Source of the DNA: Astropecten irregularis
Taxonomy: Eukaryota; Echinodermata; Asteroidea; Paxillosida; Astropectinidae
Assembly: GCA_963971285.1 (NCBI GenBank)
Contig: OZ020247.1
Location: forward strand, 8,700,614 to 8,764,613
Direction: 5' to 3'
DNA length: 64,000 nucleotides
Positions 22,571 to 33,800 of this stretch are shown one piece after another. The notes under the pieces are model-generated. The model was not told the origin of the DNA and searched no databases. It saw nothing but the letters and a program-made list of their open reading frames with translations. A program made the translations under genes and the position numbers. Positions within the stretch are counted from its first letter, which is position 1, and the number at the start of each line of letters is the position of its first letter.

Positions 22571-23882
22571 ATGAGGCACCATAATAATGAATGCAACCTC
22601 TCACTACACTCGCTTCTTTCTTACACACGGGTGCAAACACAGCCATCTCAGTATGAACCTTTCAAGCACTATACGGAGAAACAACGGGAATATCGCCAAG
22701 TACGTGTGGTCACCACCGGCCATCCCATAGTCTTGTCCAAGACGTTTTTTATGCGCGAGCCCCTCCAAACAATTACCCACCCACACGCAAACTAAGTGGA
22801 ACATTCCACCGACCTACGAAAAATAACGTCTTGTTGGTTTGCTCTGGTGTCACGTGACAAAGACTGAGCGTGACCTCTGTGGGCAAAAATTGCATATTCA
22901 TTGAGGTCAACAACGGGGTGCAATGCGCTGTTTTGGTCAGCGTCCAATCCACGCACGTGGTATGGCGTGATACCGTGTGCATATCACGTAATGACGGTCG
23001 TTTGAAACTCAACCGCAACCGTTATTGCCATGGAGCAATAACAACAGACAGCTCCATGGTCATTACCAAAACCATGGCTTGATTATACTTCGATCAACTG
23101 TCATGCGACACAAAAAGATTTCGAGAAATTGTAGGATTATGAATAAGCCGTATTTTACAGCTTTTTGGGTTATCTGGGCTTTTGTTATTCGTTATTTATT
23201 GTGTATTTCATGTGTACAGTACTTTTGTATGTTGCCAAAATAAATGAATGAATGAAGGGATGAATGAAATAATTTCACTGAATTATGATACCATGGAGTC
23301 TGTTCCCAGGCTCCATGAAGACACGGAATGATTTCGAGGGGCACGGTTAGTAAATTTATTCCATTCCAAAGTTGTCTAAGAGCCTAATTGTTCTCGAAAA
23401 CTCTCGAATCCCAACTTTTGTGTTGCAAAATCCAAGGCCTCCAAATTCAATACGATCCGTCAGCAGCCATGGTACGATATCAATGTAGTAGGCCTACATG
23501 TACGGCACATGTAATTTACAAGTACTGTACAGTATAGGGCCTACATGTGTGTATGCGTACTGTATATAATGCTTGCGACGTCGTTGCGGTACTAGACTTC
23601 ATCTCCATGCAAATTTTCAGAATATATTAATGCAAATAAGGCTACGTCATGATGCGCCGACTACGCGGGGGGTTATTGCCCGGAATTTTCCGGGCAGTTT
23701 GGAGTAAATGGACAAGACGGTATTACAGGCTTGTGTGTGTGGCGTAGACGTTATTTCGGGTCGTTTGTTGTGTTGACACGTACACGTACGTGCGATCTGT
23801 TGGCCAGGTACAACTACGTAATACCGTCTTAAACAAGACTAGCCATCCCATCGACGGTGTTCCATCAAGTCAAGTGCACATT
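22571..23882. other. Intergenic DNA, nothing recognised
   Basis: No gene or recognised repeat copy. A short AATGAATGAATGAA tract lies near 23243 and clustered TACACGTACGT near 23785. Confidence 0.45.
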
Positions 23883-24140
23883 ATAGACCGATCCGACGGC
23901 ACGATATACTGTCCGCCATTACTGGTGTGGCCCCGCCTGCCTTTCGTCCGACAACAAAATAATGTATGCTTCGCCGCACTCTATACTTGCAGTGTGTATG
24001 TCCCATGATTAGGGGACGTACGCCCTGCCGTATAGAGTGCGGCCTACGTACATTCTTTTGTTGTCGGACAAAATACAGGCGGGGACACACCAGTAATGGT
24101 GGTTTCCTACCTCCATGGTCGCGCCGTCGGATCGGTGTAT
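23883..24140. repeat. Near-complete 258-bp fold-back
   Basis: TAGACCGATCCGACGGC at the left pairs with GCCGTCGGATCGGTGTAT at the right. The arms continue inward through CCATTACTGGTGTG, CCCCGCCTG, GTCCGACAACAAAA and GCCGCACTCTATA to a short loop at ~24003-24035. Mostly paired over ~110 bp per arm. Confidence 0.8.
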
Positions 24141-24347
24141 ACCCTCCCCACGGGTAAGACCACCAGCGTGATGAACGGAATGCCCAACTCCAAGTCAGTG
24201 TGAGTGTTATTCCCTAGAAATCCACATTCACCATGCACCTCATTACCACTCACTTAAACCATCTTCACCTCTCCAACGTCACTCAATATGTCATCACTAC
24301 ACTCACAAATACGATTTAGCCCTCCTCATCACCGTGCACAGTCTGCA

Positions 24348-24384
24348 CTCCTTGCAATAGGGCTCCGCGCCCTATTGCAAGGAG
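24348..24384. repeat. Perfect 16-bp-arm hairpin
   Basis: CTCCTTGCAATAGGGC (24348-24363) and its exact complement (24369-24384) flank a TCCGC loop. It could be an isolated palindrome or a collapsed fold-back element. Confidence 0.85.
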
Positions 24385-25575
24385 CCGTATAGTGAGCCCT
24401 ATAGTGTCCTTACGCATTTGTGTGGCCGCCATGACGCATGACATTATGGGCGAATCACAACCACTAACTGCATACCGTCATTGCGCTTTTCGCGGCAGTT
24501 GACCGCTGTTATGCTATTCTGGTTGTACATTTTACTTGATTTCTAATTATCGTAAACTAAAGAAAACAAGGATAGTTCAGTGAATTTGTGATGTACGATG
24601 TATCAAACATCACAGATATGTGCGAAGACATTAGTGATGTTCGATAACCCTCCTGGGCCACTTTGCGCATGACATGCATAGTTAATGTCACACTGTGAAT
24701 AATGTAATGCGCGCCTCAAGTGTCATGTGTCATGGCGACCATCGCATTTTGCACTGGATACGAAACCACACTATTAACCATTATGCTCCATATTATACCC
24801 GTAAGACCTCCAAAGACTAGCAACATCAATATAACATAGCAGCGACCAGCTATGACCACTGGTTAACAGTTCTATTAATCAGTGTGGAGGTGTGCAGATA
24901 ACTATATTCTGTGCTGACTGTTTACAGCAACAGCTTCTTCAGTCAAATCAGGGACTGTCAGAGACAAAATAAATATTTGTATTTACATATTCTGCGTGCG
25001 TTAACTGTTACCACTCAACACATTGATCATGTTTACAATCAGTCCACCAAGACCCATTACATCACAAACCTTTGAATAACTAATTCAACTAGCAAATTTC
25101 AGACATAATATGGTGGCAGTGCACATATCGTTAGGTGTGGTCCAAATTATCTTTCCAATTCTCGCACTAACACGTGTCCATGGCTCTAGACCTTTCTGGT
25201 AACAACGTCACATACAGCTCCAGTTTTATGTGGACATTAACTAGACCTTTTCCCAATGATAACGTCGGGAATTGGAATCGGACAGTCATACACATACTAG
25301 TGAATGGGAAATAAATGTAGGTCATCTACTGTAGAAACGACTAACTTCAAGCCGCGGCTACAAGCGTAGCTACACGCCATTATACTAAATGAAACTACGC
25401 CTATTGCAAATTTCAGAATGTCAATTATTGTGTGTACAATGTAAACTCACAATGATGCCTCAAGCGGTGCAACGCATCGTGAAATTGACACACCCTCTAA
25501 ATATTAATAGCCTGAACGACGGAGGCAAGTCTAATGATAAGGCCTAGGCTATACGCTGTGCTACTGCCGTACCCA
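24385..25575. other. Intergenic DNA, mostly nothing recognised
   Basis: A weak inverted pair (GCCGCCATGACGCATGACA near 24426 and its approximate complement near 24728) hints at a decayed fold-back. Otherwise no gene or repeat is recognised until AGGCCTAGGCTATACGC near 25541, which recurs at 26.2 kb. Confidence 0.4.
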
Positions 25576-26045
25576 AGGGGCTGTCCATAAAGTACGTACG
25601 CACGAAAAAGGGGGGGGGGGTGTTGTTGCCGATGCGTACGCGGCATACAGGAGGGGGAGGTGGGGGGGGGGGGGGGGGGGTCAGGCCAATGCGCGCCAAT
25701 GCATAGTCATATCACGCGAAAAGAGAGGGGGAAAACGAGAAACAAGCACCAGGATTATTTCCCCCCCCCCTTTTTGTTCTTATTCAACGTAATACAAAAA
25801 TAGCAAAATCATCTGTAAATGTATAAAAACCTGTTATACTTTAGTCATTCATTTCAGAATATGAAAGTGGCGTCCCAATAACGGTACCGGCCCGGATTAC
25901 TGTGACATATTAATGATGCTAAAGCAAGGTACCACGAGAAGTAAAAAACCTAACGTGGAATGCGTATGCATACAGAGGGGGGGGGGGGGGGGGGGGGGTC
26001 AACAAAGTCGGCATGTCGAGCGCACGTACTTTATGGAAGCCCCCA
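25576..26045. mobile_element. 470-bp inverted-repeat element with long poly-G tracts
   Basis: The ends are GGGGCTGTCCATAAAGTACG and the complement of ACGTACTTTATGGAAGCCCC. Inside are G tracts of 11, 19 and 22 bases (25610-25620, 25662-25680, 25977-25998) and a C10 (25761-25770). The element separates two halves of a related flanking repeat. Confidence 0.7.
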
Positions 26046-26099
26046 ACTAGAATAATTTCGTTTTCACGTTTGGCATTGCAATAGCACTGCGTTATGCGT

Positions 26100-26400
26100 C
26101 AACTTGTCCCGGCAATTTAAATTCGGCAAAGTAAGCTCAGTTGACTCGACAGGGTCTGCCGCATTACCGGTATTCGGAACGGCAGTGGCACGACAGTTAG
26201 GCCTAGGCTATACGCCGTGCTACTGTCGCGCACGAACTCGAATGATTTTGAAGAATGAAGTTTCGCCACGGCAATGGCACGGAGTTTAGCGTCAATTTAA
26301 TTCGGCAAATTGAGCTCGGCACGGTAAGCTCAATTGGATCGACAGGGTCTGCCGCGATATCGGTATTCGGCACGGCAGTAGCACTGCTTATAACCTAGGC
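26100..26400. repeat. Tandem duplication, ~180-bp period
   Basis: AATTTAAATTCGGCAAA.. GTAAGCTCAGTTG.. TCGACAGGGTCTGCCGC.. GGTATTCGGAACGGCAGT at 26115-26188 recurs, diverged, at 26294-26372. AGGCCTAGGCTATACGCCGT also links it to 25541. No coding role was seen. Confidence 0.65.
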
Positions 26401-26989
26401 CTAACCGAACAGTAAACGGGTACAGCCAAACAATCTGACATCGGGTAATTTGTTTTAGTAAAATTGTGTCAGTAAAACTTCATTCCTCGTGATCTTATAC
26501 TCACGTACATACTTAATTCGCTCCCGTGGTTTTATTTAGGAGAAGTCTGTAACTATAATATTATAATGAATACATTTCATAATTATATTGTATGAAAAAC
26601 TGAAGGAAAATGGCTACCATTAAGCCAGTTAAGGCGTTGCTCGACACCAAGTCGCTTGTTCCCAGGACGCCAATACGAACATGCGACTTTAATTACTGAC
26701 TTTAATAAATATATTGCATATTTCAGTTGGCTATGTTCTGAGAATTGTCTCTTGCTTGGTTATTCTCCTGTGAGTACATTTTCAGAATTATTCCAATATA
26801 CAGGGAGTTTTAAGACCAGTATCACTCGATGTTGCAGAGATACACTTGGATATTCAAATTAGATAGGCAATGGACACTGTATGGTTGTTTTAATCTTGAC
26901 ATGTCTTTCCCATTCTAGGTCCACAGGCTTGATGAAGGCAGCCATTGGCAAATGCAATCGCATATTGCATCAACTTTTTTGTAGGTATG

Positions 26990-27137
26990 TGGTCGATTTC
27001 CCCAACCTCATCACTTTCAGTCGTAGCCTGGACCTGTGATGCATTTAATAAACCCTACGTAGGATAAGTAGGATACGATGGTTTATTCTTTGTATCTCGA
27101 GCTACGATCGATCGTAGGGCTTCGTGAAATCGACCCA
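26990..27137. mobile_element. Family C palindromic element (C2)
   Basis: GTCGATTTCCCCAACCTC at the left and CGTGAAATCGACCC at the right, with the GCTACGATCGATCGTAGGG core. It lies 3' of the receptor gene and contains one candidate AATAAA (minus strand). Confidence 0.7.
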
Positions 27138-27146
27138 TGGTTTATT
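27082..27146 (-). promoter_or_regulatory. Candidate poly(A) signals of the receptor gene
   Basis: AATAAA hexamers on the minus strand lie at 27146-27141 and 27087-27082, 280-345 nt past the stop codon. The first lies between two family-C palindromic elements and the second inside one. They are the nearest canonical signals I found, but no transcript evidence is available. Confidence 0.35.
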
Positions 27147-27160
27147 AATAATCAGCCAGG

Positions 27161-27300
27161 GGGTTGATTTCACCAAACTCATCGTAACTTGCTATTAATC
27201 GTAGGACATAATGATGCACTACAACCCTACACAGGATACGATTGGTTATCCTTCGTAACTTGAGTAACGATCGATCGTAGGGCTTAGTGAAATCGAACCC
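27161..27300. mobile_element. Family C palindromic element (C3)
   Basis: GTTGATTTCACCAAACTCAT at the left and AGGGCTTAGTGAAATCGAA at the right, with CGTAACTTGAGTAACGATCG inside. It starts 126 bp beyond the receptor stop codon, so it is probably transcribed in the 3' UTR. Confidence 0.75.
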
Positions 27301-27425
27301 AGGTCGCCTGTATATGAAATGGTCACCGGTTGCGGCCGAATCTGGACTAGTAGGCCTTTTTGAGAGTGTTCTAAAAATGTAGTTTTCAGCTTGGAAGTTC
27401 CGAGTCATTCTAGGGTCCACGGTTT

Positions 27426-27887
27426 TTAACCGTCATCCGTCGTGCTGTTGTCTACCCTATTGTTATAGTGCGTGGATGCGCCTATATCAGTCTCATTCCC
27501 GAAGCTGATGTTGCACATTCGGGCGCACCAGGGAAAGAGCGCACAAAGTGTCCGCTTGTAGGCGACCCTAAAGTCCTTCCCATAGGCGTAGATAAACGGG
27601 TTGATGGCCGAGTTGGCGTGCGACAGCACGATGATGACGTCGAAGACTGTGACCGGCAGCCAGCTACAGAGCGGGCACAGGGCCGTCCGCAGGTTAATGA
27701 TGGACAGCGGGAACCAGCAGATGGCGAAGATGACGATGATCATACCAACCGACTTGACCGCCTTCACGTCACGCTTGTAGGCGGCGAAACGGTTCTTCTT
27801 GCGGGCGTTGGAGTTGTCCCCGGCCACGCTGCCACTCACGCTCGGCGTGTTAGACCACGTTCCGCCCGTTGGTTCGATTCGACGGAG
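27426..27887 (-). CDS. Adenosine-receptor-like GPCR exon 2 (TM6-TM7, tail)
   Basis: The acceptor CCCCAG at 27893-27888 follows a long pyrimidine tract and is preceded, in frame, by a stop codon, which places the exon start. The exon opens with a Ser/Thr/Gly-rich stretch of loop 3, then KRDVKAVKSVGM, TM6 with CWFPLSIIN, TM7 with VLSHANSAINPFIYAY, helix 8 (KDFRVAYKRTL) and a Cys-containing tail (CALFPWCARMC) that could be palmitoylated. It ends ..NSTTDDG-TAA. The GC-rich open frame on the opposite strand here is only its shadow. Confidence 0.92.
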   Translation of the reverse strand, partial: LRRIEPTGGTWSNTPSVSGSVAGDNSNARKKNRFAAYKRDVKAVKSVGMIIVIFAICWFPLSIINLRTALCPLCSWLPVTVFDVIIVLSHANSAINPFIYAYGKDFRVAYKRTLCALFPWCARMCNISFGNETDIGASTHYNNRVDNSTTDDG

Positions 27888-30800
27888 CTGGGGTCATACG
27901 ATCGGACAAACAATAGAAAAGAAAAGAAAAAGGTCGCACATCATTTTCTGCAATGCTAACATCAAAAGAAAATAACCATTTATTGCCGCAGGCACTTTCT
28001 CTGCTGCAGCCTATACTTTGCATGTATGTCATTATGCCATATAAAACCGACCATGTTCTCGACGACAAAGAGATTCAGTAGCTGCCGTTCGCGTCAATTG
28101 CATATTCCTCAAATTACACATAAACGGAAATTGTCAGTTAAAGAAATAGTTGGGTATTTTGTTTCACCCAGGAGTATACAAAAAGCGTACGCTACGTGTT
28201 TTGACAGTTCTCGGATTTCAGTATTACATTGATGTCACCAAAACCAACTGCCAACATTAAACCTCTCAGTACCTCATTGCGACCCTCTGTATAATAAAGA
28301 TATTCTTCACTTTGTTCATGTATTAGGAAGCCTTATGCTAGCCTTGTCTGGTTCTGGAAATCTTGCCATTTCGTTCTTTAATTTGTGATCAAACAACGTA
28401 GACACAGACTTCGCTTCATGTTCATCTGAAAAGTTCATGCCCTCATTTTGTGTAAAACCATCTGTTTACCATATATTGGGAAAACTGAAAAAAAAAAATC
28501 AATATTGATCTAAGCCACTTGATGTTTAAAATCAACAAAAAACAGTTCCATGGAGAAGAAATGAAATTAAACAAAACAGACCAAGCGTATTTGTGCTTCT
28601 GGTTTCTATCAATTTACACGTGGCTGCTTCAGTAGACGTGTTGGTAATTATACTGTCGCCGATATTCACTATGGAAACACACAATGTTTACGTAGGCCTA
28701 GAATAGCAGGCTCCTTTTTTTTTGGTGGGGGGGGGGGGGGGGGGGGGGGCGCTATCCTGGCACGGCATATGTAGCCCCTATATACACAACTCATCGGATA
28801 TTGGGTTTTTACCTAATCAAATTGCACTGGCCGCTCAAACATCGCCTCCATGGCAACATTATCTGCATAACTTTTACCTCGTTTCGTTACTAAGCAATCA
28901 CCTGCCCGAAAAAGTGCATAATTTATTTGCATTTTTGAACGGTTTAGAATCGAGTAAATTGGAGAACGTAAAACACACACGCTAATTCACCGGCCGTTAT
29001 TTTAGCGCATGACCATACACAACTCTTCAAAAATTCTCTTGCAATTCAAATAAATAATGAAGAAGGAAAATTGCATTCTTTGTCGTGGCGACTGAAACCG
29101 AGTCAACAGGGGTGTCTGGTTCTACAGCACAGATAGCCGACATGACATAAAACAAACCCGCTTGTTTGGTTTCATTCAGTTTATTCACGTCCGTTTTAAT
29201 TCACCATTTTGATTGATTGGTGAACACAATTGATGAATAGTGACGCACGCCGTGTATGAACATGAAATTAAGCGTGTGCATCCCCTCCTTCCATACAAAA
29301 CCGATTAATCAAACCGGCTTAAATGATAGTTATAGTTATATGAATCCAAAAACACGACTTGAAAATGATTCGCCTCAATCTCTTGAGCTTGTGGCATTTA
29401 TTGGAATAAGTTAATTCAAAGACAATAATTTAGAAATGGTTTTCGTTTATGTTTTTTCAATTGATTACAATAAGCGGTCTAGCTGTCTATAAGCCTTAGC
29501 CGGTCTTAAAGGGCTTGGAGTTAGTTGGTCTATAAGTAAGATCATTGTAATGAAGCAGTCCTTCTGCTTAGCTGGTCTTAAAAGGGTTAGCCTGCGAGAA
29601 GCAGGCTTAAAACTGTCTTTGCTTGGAATTTCCATTACATGCATGCTTTCATGCTGTAATAATGTTTTTTTTTTTTGCCAAAATGGCATTGCAGTTATTA
29701 CTTTATGTTGTTAAATATTTAAACGGCGGAATAGCCTTGCACGGACAGAGGGGTTTCTGAGGGACAGACTGGATCATGGGGTTAATATTATGATGCTAAT
29801 ATGTTACTGACGAGGGTCCGATAAGTTTTTCCATGTTTAGTTTCCATTGCGATTCCAGCCGTCCAGCAACATATGAGATTATGTGCACACATTGTTCATA
29901 CTGTACATGCTATTTACATCACGGAATGGGAATTCTTTCTGTAACCCTGTATGGGAGAATCACTAACACGTACTCCACATTCCGGGCTAACAAACACTGG
30001 CTTATTGCAATGGGCTAACTTTGTATAGTCTTACTCAAGACCTGCTAAGAGAGAAAGTCAGCTTAGTCTGCATCTTTAAGCTCATCATTTAAGACCATTT
30101 TATTGCAATCCACCCTGATGATGGACTTTGACAACATGCTGTTAAAAGGTGGCTTCTTCTAGCATCAAAATATTACAAACTATAGTCTGTCGTTGTGTCA
30201 TAATGTGAAGTCTTTGCTACTAAAACCCTTTCTAGTGTTAAAAACTATTCAGCAGCCATCTATAGGAAAATAGATAACTTTTCCATTGTGTTTGAATCTT
30301 TCTTGTTTTCCATTGCAGAATTTCGCATTTCGAATTTGTAATATGAATGGACAGCACCAATTCGGATATAACGACCACTGATATAACGGATATAACGACA
30401 AGTTTCAGCATTTGAAGGTGAGATGCAAACAGAGGAATTCATCTTTAGATTATTATTTTTTGGTTGCCAATATATTTTTTCCTGTCAGCATCGAGAATCA
30501 CTGAAATGATATTATCCAGTTCATTTCAATTTGTGTAATGTTATCTGTATACTTCCCAGTCTTTTACGCCTTCTTACCTTTATGCAGACACAGGCAACAC
30601 TTGTTTCTATACCGGAAAGTAACACCTGGGACTTTTTTTTATGGAGCTGCTTAGCACAAACATTTGCTAAGCATGGCATCTCTGTTTGAATAAAAACAGG
30701 GTTAACAACCAAAACCCACGTGTTGTGTATCGTTTGTGATTGTCCTTTGGCTGTTGTTAACTGACCATGGATATCAAATGAAAGTGTTAACGAGGGTTGT

Positions 30801-33800
30801 TTTATTCGGCAAGACATTTTTTGTGCTAAGCAAATGTTTGTGCTTAGCAGCTACATGATATTGGCCCAAGATCGAAATTTAAAACGATTATGTTTTGTTT
30901 TTGTTCTTTTTTTTTTTTTTTTTTTTACTATTTTGCGATATTCTTTTTTCCGATGCATTTTGTTTGCATGAAAACGTGCAGTGTTTTAATGAGCGGATGT
31001 TAATGGCACCGGCCTTTATAACGCTATATCATTATGCTTTAATTACATATTTATAGGAAAGCATGACATGTTTTCATTTAATCAACTAAGTATATATTGA
31101 TCGTTGATTACGGGGTGTTTAGTTTGGAATCTGAAATGAACCTTAAAATAACGTGCGTAACACACGTAATATGGCTTCACCAGAGCGGCGAGACAATGTT
31201 TGTCTTAAATTAACGAGACGGTGCAAACGACATTCTGCAAAATCATTTCCTGCCAGTTTCAAGAAATTCAACCACTGCTTTCTGCAATTAATAATTGTGT
31301 GGTTCGCCATAAATGCTATAAATAGAACTATTCTTCTCTTTATCTGGCAAGTATCTGATGCAACTAGGATCCCTTTTGGACTCTTGGTGGCTGCAGACAA
31401 TAAGTAGGAACGTGCTATAATTATATCAATGAAAACCTTATAACATGACTAATTTGTTTTACAATGTGAAGTCACTGAAGATGAGATTGAGCTGGAGGTC
31501 GAAGGTTCGAACCCCGCCTAATTAAGCAATAGCATGAATCACTTATAACAACAGAGACATTGTAAGTCTTATAGACTGCTATATATGGCCCAACTCGAGG
31601 TCCGAGACCACATAGACACCGACAACCTTATCTTTATTACGCCTATATAATACGAGGTGAAAAGAGTCACGGTATTGACTTGCCTGTGATATGCATCTAC
31701 AGATGTACATTTTATATTGTTCGACACCCTGAAGGTAATTGGAATTACTATGCCTTCACGCACGCCGCTGCGAATAAAGCAGAAAACAGGAAAATGAACC
31801 CAAAAAATTATATCCTCTGAAAGTTTTGCAGAACTGTTAGTGAATTTCAGAATATCATATTACGTTTTCGAAGTAATGTGGCCCCGAGGCCGGTTTGTTT
31901 GAGCACCGTGAGGGGTGCTCAGATGATTTTTGTACTCGATTGAATCAACTATTAGACCGGTGCGGTATGGACACCAAACCAGGCTATCTGATCGATTGCA
32001 CTTCGGTGCTTGTAAAGCATCGACTGCCCAACTCTACAGGGGTATTGCGACATTGAATCAACGCACAGTTTTTTTTGTAGCTATACCAAAAAATAGGTAA
32101 AAGCGACCTATAATTGTAGAAACAAACATGGAAACAGACCCTGCAATGAAATAACTCCCTCTCTCTCTCTCAGATCGAAAGTGGTGCCAAATGTTCCTAG
32201 GATTATTGAATGTGTTTTTTAATCAACAATGGGAAACTTTTGAGAACCGGTCTTCAAGTCAACAGCGCACGCGCACGCACAACAGCGCAGGCGCAAAACA
32301 ACGCGCGCATGCTCACAATTAATTGCGTGCGCGTGCGCTGTTGACTTGAAGACCGGTTCTCAAAAGTCTGCCATTAGGCATATAACCAAACATGACGATA
32401 GAAATTTGAAGTTCCCTACAAAGTAAAGCACTATTAGTTGATATTTCTCAGTGGTTCACGGATGAAATCTTCTACAAATTCTTCATCATAATAAGCAGTT
32501 AATTCGTGACTGCATTACTTTATAGTAACAGGTAAACGCACTTTCCCCACACTCAAGCATAGATTTGCTAGAAAGTGGTCTGCATCATCAATGGTGTTGG
32601 ACTAGAGTGCCTTCCATTGACTGGAATTTCCAACCAGACGATACTCCGGTCATGGTTTTTGCTTTTAGTATAAGACACATAGTCACAGTAAACTGTCTCT
32701 TTGGGAGTTATTCTACGAGTATGAACGTATGGCTGCGTATTTGTTCGGCACCCATGGCCCTTACAAGCAGCCAGGGGTGTACGACGTTTGCCCTAACTGA
32801 GATATGCATGACCAGAGTGAAAGTGCGACCAGCCTGGATTGCGCTGTGAAATCAAGTTACTTTCTTTTTTAATATGACGATCAATTATGAGGGCACATGC
32901 ATGACATATTTCCCCGGTAACCACGCATTATTGTTTGCCCTTCTGATTAAGCATTTACATAATGCGTGGAGAATCAATCATTCCTGTCAATTTACAATGT
33001 CCAAACTTCTCGTATAGACATGGAATCGAGGAACGTGCTCAGTTGAACTCTGGGCGATACATTAATTTTTGGTTATATCTTTCAATTTGGAGAACGTATA
33101 GGTCAGCCCCTTTCTGGGTTAATTGTTACGTGCACGCATATGCTCATAATTTGCCGCCAAAATAATGAGTCATGGGTACGAGTCGCGCTCGCCGGCAGAG
33201 ATGATAGAGCTCAAAAACAAGAATTCACATTCGTGAAACAGAAAACTACTTTTTAAGAATCCTGAGAGTCATTTTCAGCTTGAGTTATGCCAAATATTTT
33301 GAACGATGTGTGAAGAAAAAAAGTTCAGGAAGGGATTGTAATATTGGTTGAATGACATCGGGGGGTAAATTTTACGAAGCCTTACGATCGATCGTAACCG
33401 TCTAGTCAACGGATAAAACATCGTATCCTACGTATGGCTGCAATGGATCATAAGTCTTGAGATATAAGTTACGATGAGTTTGGTTAAATCGACTTCAGCC
33501 GGTAACTTATTAAACGGAGGTTCGTTGCCATTAACATTATCGGCCAACGAAATACATCTTTTTGTAATTTCTATCTATAATTGCACTGCAATAAAAACGC
33601 ATCATTGATCTTCTCGTGTGTCGTATGGCCACATCCATATGCCTTTTCTAAACTTAGGTACAGAGAATTTTGAGTATCGAAAAGACGACAACCTCAGAGT
33701 GAAATTAGGAAATACTGTGGCCGTTTTTCACTGTTTTCTCAAAAGGTGGGCACCGTATGGGACTGAAATTTTCACAGATGACTGTTACTGTATCTGTCTT

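Noticed and set aside
27468..27959. 163-codon open frame on the plus strand
   Set aside because: It is the antisense shadow of receptor exon 2. Its length comes from the GC-rich coding exon, and its residues resemble no protein.
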